A DNA stretch of 64,000 nucleotides from Rhizobium croatiense (GCF_019793465.1 NZ_JAILYJ010000013.1:124001-188000), one strand, 5' to 3'. Counted from the stretch's first letter, positions 35,574-44,500 are shown. Made by a program: numbers and translations. Notes: generated by a model not told the origin, from the sequence alone.

Positions 35574-38054
35574 TCAGCCCTGGAGCATGACGCGATGTGA
35601 ACTGCCCAGACTTCTGATCTCGCCCGCAGGTGGAAGATCGCTTTCCGTGCCGGAGAGCGCGTGGAGCTTCACGCGCCGCATCGCGCCGGGGGCCAGATGG
35701 AACCAATCGTCGTCGGCCCGATAGCCTTCGACGTCGATATGCACCGATTGCGCCAGCCGGTCTGTCCTGAGATCGACGAACCAATCGTCGCCGGCCTTGC
35801 CGAGCGATGCCTCAATGCCCGAATCGTGAAGCGCTTTGCCGCGTCCCAAGGGGAAGTGGAAGCTTTCGGCAAGAACGGCGCCGTCGGCGAGCGAGCGCAG
35901 TCGCGCCACGCCCACATCATGCGCCGGCGGGCCGAAGCGGAAGGCATAGGTCGTATCGAAGAAGGCGCCGAACAGCGCGGTGGCCGCAAAACGTTCCACG
36001 CTCCTTGCCGCCAGCGTGAAGCCGGTATTGCCGCTGACGACCTGCTGCTTGCCGTCGCGCAGGCAGAAGACTTCGAGCTCCACGTCGAGTGCGGCGTCCG
36101 TCTCGTTGACGACATGCACATCGAGGCCGTTGGTTCCCTCATCGGTAAAGACAGTCTGAACCGGCCGGAATGCACGGCGCATCGCATACCAGACCGGCTT
36201 GGGCTCGCCGGTTGAATCGATCACCCCCCAGCCGGGGCCGGGCAACAGGTCCTGCAGCGTCCAGACGAGCGCGCCGCTGCAGCCGGAGCCCTTGCGCCGC
36301 CATTCGGCAAAGGTTTCCTCGAATACCTCGCCGGTGACGGCGCGGGAGAGATCGAGATAATGTTCCGGATTCTCGCGGCGCAGCCGGGCCGGATCGCAGC
36401 CGTAAAGCAGCTGCAGATAGAAGTCGCGAACGTCCTCGAAATCCCACGATGCGCTGCGGTCGCGCGGCACGCGCGCTTTCCAGAGCGGGCTATGGACGGC
36501 CGGCACGTCGAGATGACGATGCAACGTCCTTTGCTGCGGCACATGTGCGAAGGCGAGGCTTTCGGAGGCAAACCGCACCTCGGCACGGCGGGCGTCGGCA
36601 ATCGGCCGCATATAGGCGCCGACGCCGTAATAATGCGCGATACCGGCATTCGGCGAAAAAGGCATTGCGCCGCCATAGGGAGAATTCGGGACATAGGGCA
36701 CGTCGGGACGCATGCGCGCGATGACGGCCGGGATGATCTCATCGGTGATCGGCCCGCTCCAGAATTCCATCGGCAGGCCGAGCATCGCCGCCTGCTGGTG
36801 GATCTCGCTACCGCCGCAGAGCACCGCGAGCGAAGGCGAGGCCTGGACGCCGTGCAGGAATTCCTCGACCTCGGCATGCACGTGACCGAGAAAAGTCTTG
36901 TCGTTGCGCGGATAGTCAAAATTGGCGAACATGAAGTCCTGCCATACGAGCAGGCCGAGCTCATCGCAGAGCGCAAAGAAATCCGGCGTCTCATAGGCCA
37001 TGGTGCCGCCGATGCGGATCATGTTCATGCCGGCGTCAGTGGCAAGACGCAGGAACGGCTCGTAGTCCGCCCGTCCGCCTGGCAAGCGCGCGATATCCGC
37101 CGTCGTCCACACCGCGCCGCGGCAAAAGACGCGCTCGCCATTGATGAGAATCGCGAAGTCGTCGCCGTCATCGCCGCGCTCGACCTCGATACGCCGGAAG
37201 CCGGTGCTGCCGAGCGAGTACTCGGCGCCGTCGGAAACCAGCGTCAGTTCGTAGAGACGTGGAGCGCCATGCGTGTGCGGCCACCAGGGCTCGATGTCGG
37301 CAAGCTTGAGGATAGCCGAGTAATGATTGTCGCCGACCTTCTCGAACGGCTGTTCCATGCCGCCGCAGTGCAGCAGCATCGAAGGGTTGTCGGCATTGTT
37401 GTGCAGGGAAACGCTCAGCCGGCCGACGCCGCTCTCGTCCAGGACGGCGCGGATGGAGACATTGTCGATCGAGATGGGATTGTGGCGCAGCAGCGAAATC
37501 GGTCGCCACGGGCCGACCGCGTGAATATCGGGGCACCAGCCCGGCATATGGCCGAGCAGCGTCGTGCGGAAATTTCTCAGGCCGACCGGCGTGATCATCT
37601 GCGGCCGCCAGCGCGCGCGCGGGCCGGGCTCCGACAGACGCGGGCCGAGCGCACGGAAACAAAGCGCCAGTTCGTCGCCGCCCGTAAGCGTCACCGGAAT
37701 TTCGTGCGCCGTAAACATGCTTTCGGAAAAGAGGATTTCCTGACCGTTCAGAAAGACATGGCACAGCGTTGCAAGCCCCGCCAAACGCAGGATCGCTTCG
37801 CCGGGATCGGCATCGAAGAGGCGGCAGAGATACCAGGCGTCTTTCGTGTTCAGCGGTTCCGGATTTTCCCGGTCGAAGAGCCCGGCTCTTTCGAGTGCGG
37901 CGGCGACGGTGCCGGGAACGGGTGCAGGAATGAACCGCGCGGAGAGCGGAATGTCGTGCGGCACCGCACAGGCATCCGGTTCCGTCAGGACCAGGTTCCA
38001 GCCTTCGGAAAGCACGCTTTCCTCGGCTCCGATGCTTGCCAAACGCCCCCGCAT
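35574..38054 (-). CDS. glycoside hydrolase family 2 protein (beta-mannosidase-like)
   Basis: An 826-residue GH2 protein: a jelly-roll sugar-binding domain (about 1-190), Ig-like domain (about 195-290), TIM barrel (about 295-620) and C-terminal beta domains. The acid/base is Glu417 in VLCGGSEIHQQ and the likely nucleophile Glu498 in RFASESL; both are present. The closest well-known group is beta-mannosidase. The ATG at 38054 has GGAG 8 bp upstream; a Met at 38087 is also in frame but would overlap the previous gene. No signal peptide is seen, so it acts in the cytoplasm, perhaps trimming or recycling glycan precursors (inference). Confidence 0.83.
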   Translation of the reverse strand: MRGRLASIGAEESVLSEGWNLVLTEPDACAVPHDIPLSARFIPAPVPGTVAAALERAGLFDRENPEPLNTKDAWYLCRLFDADPGEAILRLAGLATLCHVFLNGQEILFSESMFTAHEIPVTLTGGDELALCFRALGPRLSEPGPRARWRPQMITPVGLRNFRTTLLGHMPGWCPDIHAVGPWRPISLLRHNPISIDNVSIRAVLDESGVGRLSVSLHNNADNPSMLLHCGGMEQPFEKVGDNHYSAILKLADIEPWWPHTHGAPRLYELTLVSDGAEYSLGSTGFRRIEVERGDDGDDFAILINGERVFCRGAVWTTADIARLPGGRADYEPFLRLATDAGMNMIRIGGTMAYETPDFFALCDELGLLVWQDFMFANFDYPRNDKTFLGHVHAEVEEFLHGVQASPSLAVLCGGSEIHQQAAMLGLPMEFWSGPITDEIIPAVIARMRPDVPYVPNSPYGGAMPFSPNAGIAHYYGVGAYMRPIADARRAEVRFASESLAFAHVPQQRTLHRHLDVPAVHSPLWKARVPRDRSASWDFEDVRDFYLQLLYGCDPARLRRENPEHYLDLSRAVTGEVFEETFAEWRRKGSGCSGALVWTLQDLLPGPGWGVIDSTGEPKPVWYAMRRAFRPVQTVFTDEGTNGLDVHVVNETDAALDVELEVFCLRDGKQQVVSGNTGFTLAARSVERFAATALFGAFFDTTYAFRFGPPAHDVGVARLRSLADGAVLAESFHFPLGRGKALHDSGIEASLGKAGDDWFVDLRTDRLAQSVHIDVEGYRADDDWFHLAPGAMRRVKLHALSGTESDLPPAGEIRSLGSSHRVMLQG

Positions 38055-38070
38055 GGTCTGATCTCCGGCC

Positions 38071-39033
38071 TCAGATTCGCTCTGCAAGCGATGCCATCAT
38101 CAAATCCCATGCATCGGCGGCCGGATCAAGAGCTGCCTGCAGCGGCTCGAACTTCCGGCGGGCGACGGCGCGGGCGAGCTGGAACTGCACGGATTTCGCT
38201 GCGTCCGAAATGCGCCTGGCATGCTCGGCGGCCGTTGCGAATTCATCCGCGGAGAGCCACGCCAGGTGATCGGCCGCCAGCTCGAAATTGGCGCCGACCT
38301 GGCGAAGCGTATTGAAGGCATATTTGTGAAAGAAGCCGAACGGCCGCTCGGCCACCGCTTCCACCTGTTGCGGGAAGACGGCGGCGAAAGCGCGGATCGG
38401 GTTCTGTCCTGGACGCCTAATGAAATGAACCCCGGCAAGCCGACGCGCGGTCGCGCGCAGATGTGCTTCGTCGGCAGGCTTTTCCGGAAATCGTGCAAAT
38501 TCCGTGTAAGGCAGGAACGGCGGGTCGTTCTCCGTCAGCTGCAGCTGGAACAGCCCGTCGAAATCCTCGCCTTCGAGGCGGAAATATCCGGCATTGTGGA
38601 AATAGTCGACACGCTTTGCCGCAACGTCCAGCCGGTTGATCGCAACCGTCGTCTTGCCGTGTTCCTGCCGGTAGGCAGTGCCGCGCGTATCCGGCATGTA
38701 GAAGGAATCCATCTCGATCAGGCAGAGGCGGCCCCGCGCGATCTGCACCTCGACATGCCGCTCGACCCGGTCATAGATGGCAAGCTCGGTCGCGCGGATT
38801 CCGTAAAGCGTCTCGAGATCCTCGAGCGGCACCTTGAAGAAGGTGAACTGGTCGCCTTCGAAATCCTGCGCCAGGGTGAAACCGAGCATCGCCTCGGGTG
38901 CCGCGCCTGATGTCGCCAGCACTTCGATCCACAGGTCGACATAGCAGTTGGTTTCCGGCCAGGCGCGCTCGCTGGAATGCAGCGCGTGCTGCCGGTAGCT
39001 TTCAGGGCTGATCCCCGGGAATACCGATGTCAT
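38071..39033 (-). CDS. DUF1839 family protein
   Basis: A 320-residue protein of unknown function (DUF1839). It begins MTSVFPGISPESYRQHALHS and contains ERAWPETNCYVDLWIEVL, FTLAQDFEGDQFTFFKVPLEDLETLYGI and LAGVHFIRRPGQNPIRAF. No signal peptide or membrane segment is seen. It lies 8 bp after the amino acid:[carrier protein] ligase gene; I recall the same pairing in other alpha- and beta-proteobacteria. The link suggests it uses the aminoacyl-carrier protein, perhaps as a transferase, but no known catalytic motif is visible. Confidence 0.8.
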   Translation of the reverse strand: MTSVFPGISPESYRQHALHSSERAWPETNCYVDLWIEVLATSGAAPEAMLGFTLAQDFEGDQFTFFKVPLEDLETLYGIRATELAIYDRVERHVEVQIARGRLCLIEMDSFYMPDTRGTAYRQEHGKTTVAINRLDVAAKRVDYFHNAGYFRLEGEDFDGLFQLQLTENDPPFLPYTEFARFPEKPADEAHLRATARRLAGVHFIRRPGQNPIRAFAAVFPQQVEAVAERPFGFFHKYAFNTLRQVGANFELAADHLAWLSADEFATAAEHARRISDAAKSVQFQLARAVARRKFEPLQAALDPAADAWDLMMASLAERI

Positions 39034-39041
39034 CGAGTAGC

Positions 39042-39950
39042 TCAGCCCCACAGCGCTTTCCGCACATTGGCCGGCCATTGCTTCACGTCGAGCCCGTGAT
39101 GGTGGAACAAGGCAAGCGCGATGCGCTCGAGCCCGAAGCCGACACAGGCGGTGTGCGCAACGCTGCCGTCTTCGAGGTTGAGGCCCCATTTCGCGCCGAA
39201 GGCATCCTGATGATAATTGAAGCTCATGCAGGCGGTCGGATTGGCGGACGAGGTGATCGGGATCAGCAGTTCGAACTTCAGGTTCTGGTCGCGCTGATTG
39301 TTGGCGAGCATCTTGCCGGCGCGGCCGAAGAACGGATCGTTGGCAATATCGATCGTCACGTCGAGGCCGACGGCCTTCATCATTTCGACGCCGCGATCCA
39401 TCCAGCGCTGGCGGAAATCGGTGACGTGCTGTTCGGTGCCCATGCAGACATATTCGCGCATGCGGAACAGCTGCTGGCGGGCCGGGTCTTTCGACGGCTC
39501 GTGGCGGAAGCAATAGGATTGCAGGTCGAAGAGGCCGCCGGTCTTCGGCAGATTGCCGCGCTTGGCGACCGTCGGATAGAGCGGATAGCAGGCCGCCGGC
39601 GTCAGCACGATGTCGGTCGCCTCCTGCCCCTTGGTCCAGTCATCGCCGACTTCCATGCATTGCAGCAGGCTGACATGGTCGAGTTCGCTACCGCAGAAGC
39701 TGTGCACCGTGCCGGCCAGCTGCGGGAAGCTCTTCATGTAGCCGCTCTTTTCGAAGAAGGCGCGGTTCATGCCTGGAGGAAAGCGCATGGCCTCCGCACC
39801 GTCGCCGCCGCCGACCTTGTCGATGAGGCGCTCGAAGGCAGCGATCACCTCTTCGAACTGGCCGCTGCGGCCATAGAGTCCATCGATGCCCGTGTCGATC
39901 AGCAGGCCGGCTTCGAAAAGCCGGTCGAGAAACGAGGTCTGCATATCCAT
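39042..39950 (-). CDS. amino acid:[carrier protein] ligase (class II aaRS-like)
   Basis: A 302-residue homologue of the catalytic core of atypical seryl-tRNA synthetase without a tRNA-binding domain. Such ligases activate Gly or Ala with ATP and load it on the phosphopantetheine of a carrier protein. The zinc triad is conserved: Cys121 (PAACYPLYP), Glu166 (RMREYVCMG) and Cys269 (TACVGFGLER), with the same spacings (45 and 103) as Cys131/Glu176/Cys279 of the Bradyrhizobium enzyme. Motif 2 (YCFRHEPSKD) and motif 3 (GFGLERIALALF) are present. The amino acid used cannot be read from the sequence. The carrier-protein gene lies two genes upstream. Confidence 0.92.
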   Translation of the reverse strand: MDMQTSFLDRLFEAGLLIDTGIDGLYGRSGQFEEVIAAFERLIDKVGGGDGAEAMRFPPGMNRAFFEKSGYMKSFPQLAGTVHSFCGSELDHVSLLQCMEVGDDWTKGQEATDIVLTPAACYPLYPTVAKRGNLPKTGGLFDLQSYCFRHEPSKDPARQQLFRMREYVCMGTEQHVTDFRQRWMDRGVEMMKAVGLDVTIDIANDPFFGRAGKMLANNQRDQNLKFELLIPITSSANPTACMSFNYHQDAFGAKWGLNLEDGSVAHTACVGFGLERIALALFHHHGLDVKQWPANVRKALWG

Positions 39951-39955
39951 GACTG

Positions 39956-41137
39956 TTACCCCAGTAGGCTAGTGTCCTGCTTGTGGACAAGAAGCATGCT
40001 CGACGTATTGCCGAGGATGCGGTCGTTCGAGATCATGAGTTGTGCGGAATGCGCGTCGCGCAGATGGCGTCCGAGGCTGAAGGGCGTGCCGTTCTTGTAG
40101 CCCATGATGCCGCAGATCAGCATGGCATGGTTGACGATCTCCAGGATCGTCTCGGACGAGGCGATCTTGACGTTGTTCATCGCCACGGCAAAGCCCATCG
40201 ACGACAGCCTGTCGGGATCGGCCTTGGCATGTTCATAGGCCTTCAGGCCGGCCACGACATTCGATTTCACCATCTGCAGCAGGTTCGATACCTCAGCGAG
40301 GCGCAGGGCGCCGGGCGGCCGGGCATCGGGGGCCCTGCGGGCAGCTGCGCGCACGAAGGCCTGGGCGCGGGCGACGGCATCGACGGCGATGCCGTACCAC
40401 ACACCGCTCCACAGGAGATGCGAGGAAGCGAGCATGGATTGCGCTGCGATTTCCGCGAAAGGCTTCGGCAGGATCTGATGCGCCGGCGCTTGCCCTCTGA
40501 ACTGGAAGCCGTCGGAGCAGGTGCCGCGCATGCCGAGCGTATTCCAGACATGCGTCTTTTCGAGCGTGTACTGATCCTTGAGGAAGGCCGTCAGTACCTG
40601 ATCGGAGGAGGCGGCCTGGGCGTGGGCACGCGAGGTGATGAGGATGGCGTCGGCATGCGAGCCGTAGGAAATGACGGTGGCATCCTTTTCGAGGCGGCAG
40701 ATATCGCCGTCGACTTCGACCGCGCAAATACTGTTGCGCAGGTTTCCGCCGATCCCGCCCTCGGTGGTGGCGGAGGCGATCAGCAGCTGCTCGGCAGCAA
40801 TGCTACGCATGAAATGGCAATGCCATTGGCTGTCGGCGCCGTGTTCGACAAGGCTCGACAGCTTGATGTGGTGCATGGCGAAGACCATGGCGCTCGCCGC
40901 GCAAGCCTGGCCGAGCATCGAGCACAATTCGGCGATCTCGGTGATCGAGGCCGATTCACCGCCGAGATGGTGCGGTACCTGAATGCCGAGCAGTCTCTCG
41001 GCCTTCATGGCATCCACGGCTTCCCGTGGGAAACGGCCCTCGGCGTCAACGGCATCGGCATGTCTGGCCGCGATTTCGGCGACGCGAGCCACCCTTGCGA
41101 CAAGACCGTCCTGCATGATCTTGACGGGGAAATTCAT
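39956..41137 (-). CDS. acyl-CoA dehydrogenase-like flavoprotein
   Basis: A 393-residue member of the acyl-CoA dehydrogenase fold. N-terminal helices with RFPREAVDAMKAERLLGIQVP, the FAD segment ASATTEGGIGGNLRNSIC, and the C-terminal helical domain ending GRHLRDAHSAQLMISNDRILGNTSSML. The usual catalytic Glu of the C-terminal motif (EGT) is replaced in that region by Ser-Asn-Asp, so it may use another base or have another reaction. Being between the carrier protein (1-bp stop/start overlap) and its ligase (5-bp gap), it probably acts on the aminoacyl-carrier protein, as prolyl-carrier-protein dehydrogenases do (inference). Confidence 0.83.
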   Translation of the reverse strand: MNFPVKIMQDGLVARVARVAEIAARHADAVDAEGRFPREAVDAMKAERLLGIQVPHHLGGESASITEIAELCSMLGQACAASAMVFAMHHIKLSSLVEHGADSQWHCHFMRSIAAEQLLIASATTEGGIGGNLRNSICAVEVDGDICRLEKDATVISYGSHADAILITSRAHAQAASSDQVLTAFLKDQYTLEKTHVWNTLGMRGTCSDGFQFRGQAPAHQILPKPFAEIAAQSMLASSHLLWSGVWYGIAVDAVARAQAFVRAAARRAPDARPPGALRLAEVSNLLQMVKSNVVAGLKAYEHAKADPDRLSSMGFAVAMNNVKIASSETILEIVNHAMLICGIMGYKNGTPFSLGRHLRDAHSAQLMISNDRILGNTSSMLLVHKQDTSLLG

Positions 41138-41388
41138 CAGGCGACCTTCCGACCGTCCCGGATGAGATCGACGGTTTTGGCGATCGCCGAGATGCTCGCG
41201 AAGGATTTGCGGTTCAGGAGATTGTCGGGAAATTCGATGTCGAACGCCTCTTCAATGCCGAGCATCAGCTGCACCGAAGCGAAGGACGTCAGACCTGCTG
41301 CATAAAGATCGGCATCGTCGGCGATCTGGTCGATCGACGTCGGAAGCTTGCCGAATTTGGCTACGAGGTCGCGGATTGTCGTATTCAT
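41137..41388 (-). CDS. acyl/aminoacyl carrier protein
   Basis: An 83-residue carrier protein of the PP-binding family. The phosphopantetheine Ser is Ser35 in DLYAAGLTSFASVQLMLGIEE; the usual DSL is TSF here, as in other stand-alone carriers of this system. Downstream helix: FDIEFPDNLLNRKSFASISAIAKTV. It is the first gene of the seven-gene minus-strand run and shares one base with the next start codon (TGATG). The cognate phosphopantetheinyl transferase is not in the window. Confidence 0.92.
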   Translation of the reverse strand: MNTTIRDLVAKFGKLPTSIDQIADDADLYAAGLTSFASVQLMLGIEEAFDIEFPDNLLNRKSFASISAIAKTVDLIRDGRKVA

Positions 41389-41650
41389 CCCATCACTCCA
41401 AGATTCTCATGATCCCGAACCGGCGTTCATCGCCTTGTCATGAGCGTTCTTTTAGTGCGGAAAACAGAACATTCCGCTAATTTGTTGGGTTAAATATGAT
41501 TAGCACTCACAGTTAGGATTTTAGCAATCGGCCCGGCTGGAGTAAAAATAACAATTCTACATCAATAATTTAATAGAGTTTCGCCGACGGAACTTGCGGC
41601 ACTCTCCGACGCGATGAGTACAGAAATGACACGCAAAGCGCCATTTTGCG
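41389..41650 (-). promoter_or_regulatory. A/T-rich promoter region of the carrier-protein operon
   Basis: A 262-bp gap, richer in A/T than its neighbours. It contains an inverted repeat GCGGAA/TTCCGC (41457-41462, 41472-41477), extended on both sides by TTAG and TAA, which may be an operator. No known regulator motif was recognised. The right part is downstream of epmB. Confidence 0.4.
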
Positions 41651-42703
41651 TCAACTGGCGGGGGGATAGGAATGCTCGCCGCCGCGATGGTCCGAGACGG
41701 AGTAACATCCGTCACCTGTTGCCCTGATCACGCTTTCGCTGATGACGGCCTTGCCGTGGCCGCCTGGGATATCGAGGATATAGGCCGGCTGGCAAAGCCC
41801 GGAAATCCGTCCGCGCAACGCCGCGACGATCCGCTGCCCCTCGTCGATCGACAATCTGAAATGGCCGGTGCCGGGCGCGAGATCCGGATGGTGCAGGTAA
41901 TAGGGTTTGACGCGGATCTCGACGAAGGCCTTCATCAGTTCGGCAAGCACGTCAGGATCGTCATTGACGCCCTTCAGCAGCACCGATTGGCTGATCATGG
42001 CGATGCCGGCATCGACCAGGCGGGCGCAAGCCGCGCGCGCTTCGTTTGTCAGTTCCCTCGGATGGTTGGCATGCAGCGCCACATAGACCGTCTTGCCGCT
42101 CGCCTTCAGGGCAGCGATCAACGCCGCGTCGATCTTTTCGGGATCGACCACGGGAACGCGGGTGTGGAAGCGCACGATCTTCACATGTGCGATTGCCGCC
42201 AGCGCCTCCATGATGTCGCGGAGCCGGCGCACGGAAAGCACCAGCGGATCGCCCCCGGTGAGGATGACTTCCCAGATTTCCTGGTGGCCGGCTATGTAAT
42301 CGAAGGCTTTCTGCATCGCCGCCGCATCGAGCGTGCCGAGACCCTGCGGTCCGACCATTTCGCGTCGAAAGCAGAAGCGGCAATAGACCGGGCAGATATG
42401 CACGGCTTTGAGCAATACGCGATCGGGATAGCGGTGAACGATGCCTTCGACGGGGCTGTGGACATGATCGCCGATCGGATCGGCGCGTTCCTCGGGCGCG
42501 ACCGCCAACTCGGCGGCGTCGGGCACGAATTGCCGTGCGATCGGATCATCGGGATCGGCGCGGTCGATCAGCCTGGTGACGGCAGGCGTCAGGGCGATCG
42601 CGTAACGCGCGGCCACTTCGTCGAGCATTGCACGATCGCCGGGCAAGACCAGTCCTGCCTGCACAAGATCATCGACGCTCTTGAGCGGTTTGACGGCGTT
42701 CAT
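41651..42703 (-). CDS. epmB: EpmB, EF-P lysine 2,3-aminomutase
   Basis: A 350-residue radical SAM enzyme that converts (S)-alpha-lysine to (R)-beta-lysine for modification of elongation factor P. The [4Fe-4S] motif CPVYCRFCFRREMVG (CxxxCxxC, about 107-114) is intact, followed by EVILTGGDPLVLSVRRLRDIMEALA and HTRVPVVDPEKID. The length fits EpmB rather than the longer KamA. It overlaps epmA by 4 bp. Together with EpmA and EF-P nearby the beta-lysylation pathway is present; no EpmC hydroxylase is seen, and it is often missing outside gammaproteobacteria. Confidence 0.93.
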   Translation of the reverse strand: MNAVKPLKSVDDLVQAGLVLPGDRAMLDEVAARYAIALTPAVTRLIDRADPDDPIARQFVPDAAELAVAPEERADPIGDHVHSPVEGIVHRYPDRVLLKAVHICPVYCRFCFRREMVGPQGLGTLDAAAMQKAFDYIAGHQEIWEVILTGGDPLVLSVRRLRDIMEALAAIAHVKIVRFHTRVPVVDPEKIDAALIAALKASGKTVYVALHANHPRELTNEARAACARLVDAGIAMISQSVLLKGVNDDPDVLAELMKAFVEIRVKPYYLHHPDLAPGTGHFRLSIDEGQRIVAALRGRISGLCQPAYILDIPGGHGKAVISESVIRATGDGCYSVSDHRGGEHSYPPAS

Positions 42704-43761
42704 CGGCCATACTCCGCGACCGGTGCCCAGAGCACCTGATCGACGCGCGAAGCGCCCGTCGCCAGCATGACCAGCCGGTCGAAACCGAGCGCAATGCCGC
42801 TTGCCTCGGGCATCGACGAAAGTGCCGCCAGGAAATCCTCGTCGATCGGGTAGGTCTCACCATAGACCCTCATCTTCTCGGCCATCTCGATCTCGAACCG
42901 CCGCTTCTGTTCGGCGGCGTTGGTGAGCTCGCCGAAGCCGTTTGCGAGCTCGACGCCGCAGGCATAGACCTCGAAACGCTCGGCAACACGCGGATCGCGG
43001 GCTGATGGCCTGGCAAGGGCCGCCTCCGACACCGGATATTCGTCGAGGATGGTGATGCGGCCGAAGCCGAGATGCGGCTCGATCTTTTCGACCAGCACCC
43101 GGCTGAAAAGATCGGCCCAGCCGTCGTCTTCGGCCACACGCATGCCGACGCGCCTGAGCTCGGCCGCCAGATGCTCACGATCGGTCGAACCGTCCGCGGC
43201 GACGGAGGCGAGAAGATCGATGCCGGCGTGGCGCTCGAACGCTTCGGCGACGCTCAGCCGCTCCGGCCCTGCAAAGGGATCGCTCTCACGGCTGCGATAG
43301 ACAAGCCTGTCAGTCTTCGCCGTCTCGGCCGCAAGCGCCAGAATGCGCACGCAATCCATCATCAGGCTCTCATAGCTTTCGCCCGCCCGATACCATTCGA
43401 GCATGGTGAATTCCGGGTGATGCAGGGGCCCGCGCTCGCGATTGCGGTAGACATGGGCGAAGCAGGAGATGCGTTGCTCACCGGCTGCGAGCAGCTTCTT
43501 GCAGGCGAATTCCGGCGAGGTGTGCAGATAAAACGGCGCCCTCTGCCCGTCCGTCGTCACCGCTTCCGTCGCGAAGGCATGCAGGTGCGCCTCGTTGCCC
43601 GGCGATATCTGCAGCACCTGGGTATCCACCTCGATGAAATCCTCGCGCGCGAAAAACCCGCGCATCGCGGCCTGGATCGCATTGCGCCCGATGAGGAACG
43701 GGCGGCGATCGGCATGCACGGACGGGGTCCACCAGGGGGACGCTTTGGCCGCAGAGTTCAT
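42700..43761 (-). CDS. epmA: EpmA (GenX/PoxA), EF-P--(R)-beta-lysine ligase
   Basis: A 353-residue lysyl-tRNA-synthetase paralogue lacking the anticodon-binding domain. It joins beta-lysine to Lys34 of EF-P using ATP. Class II motifs: motif 1 region FFAREDFIEVDTQVLQISPGNEAHLHAF, motif 2 RISCFAHVYRNRERGPLHHPEFTMLEWY, motif 3 GIALGFDRLVMLATG. It is divergent from efp with about 150 bp between starts, so the substrate and its modifying enzymes share one control region. Confidence 0.95.
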   Translation of the reverse strand: MNSAAKASPWWTPSVHADRRPFLIGRNAIQAAMRGFFAREDFIEVDTQVLQISPGNEAHLHAFATEAVTTDGQRAPFYLHTSPEFACKKLLAAGEQRISCFAHVYRNRERGPLHHPEFTMLEWYRAGESYESLMMDCVRILALAAETAKTDRLVYRSRESDPFAGPERLSVAEAFERHAGIDLLASVAADGSTDREHLAAELRRVGMRVAEDDGWADLFSRVLVEKIEPHLGFGRITILDEYPVSEAALARPSARDPRVAERFEVYACGVELANGFGELTNAAEQKRRFEIEMAEKMRVYGETYPIDEDFLAALSSMPEASGIALGFDRLVMLATGASRVDQVLWAPVAEYGR

Positions 43762-43909
43762 TCCAAGCTTTCTTCGCCGGACAAGCCGGTATGGGGGTGG
43801 CTATTTCCCGGATTTTAGGTTAGTTGCGCCCCCAAAGAAAAACATTTGCGTCTTCGGGGCGTTTCGACAGTCCTCTACGACGCCGAAAGCCGAGTTACAA
43901 GGAAGTCTT

Positions 43910-44479
43910 ATGGTCAAGGTCATCGCCTCTTCGGTCCGCAAGGGCAACGTTCTCGATGTCGACGGCAAGCTCTACGTCGTTCTCACCGCCCAGAACTTTC
44001 ATCCGGGCAAGGGCACGCCGGTCACCCAGGTCGATATGCGCCGCATCGTCGACGGCGTGAAGGTTTCCGAGCGCTGGCGCACCACCGAACAGGTCGAGCG
44101 CGCCTTCGTCGAAGACGTCTCCTTCCAGTATCTCTATGAAGACGGCGAAGGCTTCCACTTCATGAACCCGGCGACCTATGACCAGGTCGTGGTCGACGTC
44201 GAGACCATGGGCGACCAGAAGGCGTTCCTTCAGGAAGGCATGTCCTGCATCCTGTCGATCCATGAAGGCATTCCGCTGGCGCTCGAATTGCCGCGCCACG
44301 TCACGCTCGAAATCACCGAGACCGAGCCGGTCGTCAAGGGCCAGACGGCGTCGTCCTCCTACAAGCCGGCCATGCTGTCGAACGGCGTGCGCACCATGGT
44401 GCCGCCGCACATCAATGCCGGCACCCGCGTCGTCATCGCGACCGAAGACAATTCCTACGTCGAACGCGCGAAGGACTGA
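43910..44479 (+). CDS. efp: elongation factor P
   Basis: A 189-residue protein of three OB-like domains that helps ribosomes pass polyproline stretches. The modified Lys is Lys34 in FHPGKGTPVTQ, as needed for EpmA/EpmB. Other family parts: GVKVSERWRTTEQVERAFVEDVSFQYLYEDG (domain II) and LPRHVTLEITETEPVVKGQTASSSYKPA (domain III). The ATG at 43910 has AAGGAAG 6 bp upstream. A strong terminator follows. Confidence 0.98.
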   Translation: MVKVIASSVRKGNVLDVDGKLYVVLTAQNFHPGKGTPVTQVDMRRIVDGVKVSERWRTTEQVERAFVEDVSFQYLYEDGEGFHFMNPATYDQVVVDVETMGDQKAFLQEGMSCILSIHEGIPLALELPRHVTLEITETEPVVKGQTASSSYKPAMLSNGVRTMVPPHINAGTRVVIATEDNSYVERAKD

Positions 44480-44500
44480 TCCTGGTTGCATCTCGCGCAA

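Noticed and set aside
36879..36884. CACGTG as a second parS
   Set aside because: It lacks the GTT/AAC arms and lies in the GH2 coding sequence.
36360..38315. 651-codon open frame on the plus strand
   Set aside because: It lies antisense to the GH2 gene, has no family motif, and reflects the stop-poor opposite strand of GC-rich coding DNA.
39034..39513. long N-terminal extension of the DUF1839 protein
   Set aside because: It is the ligase gene in another frame; the conserved start MTSVFPG is at 39033.
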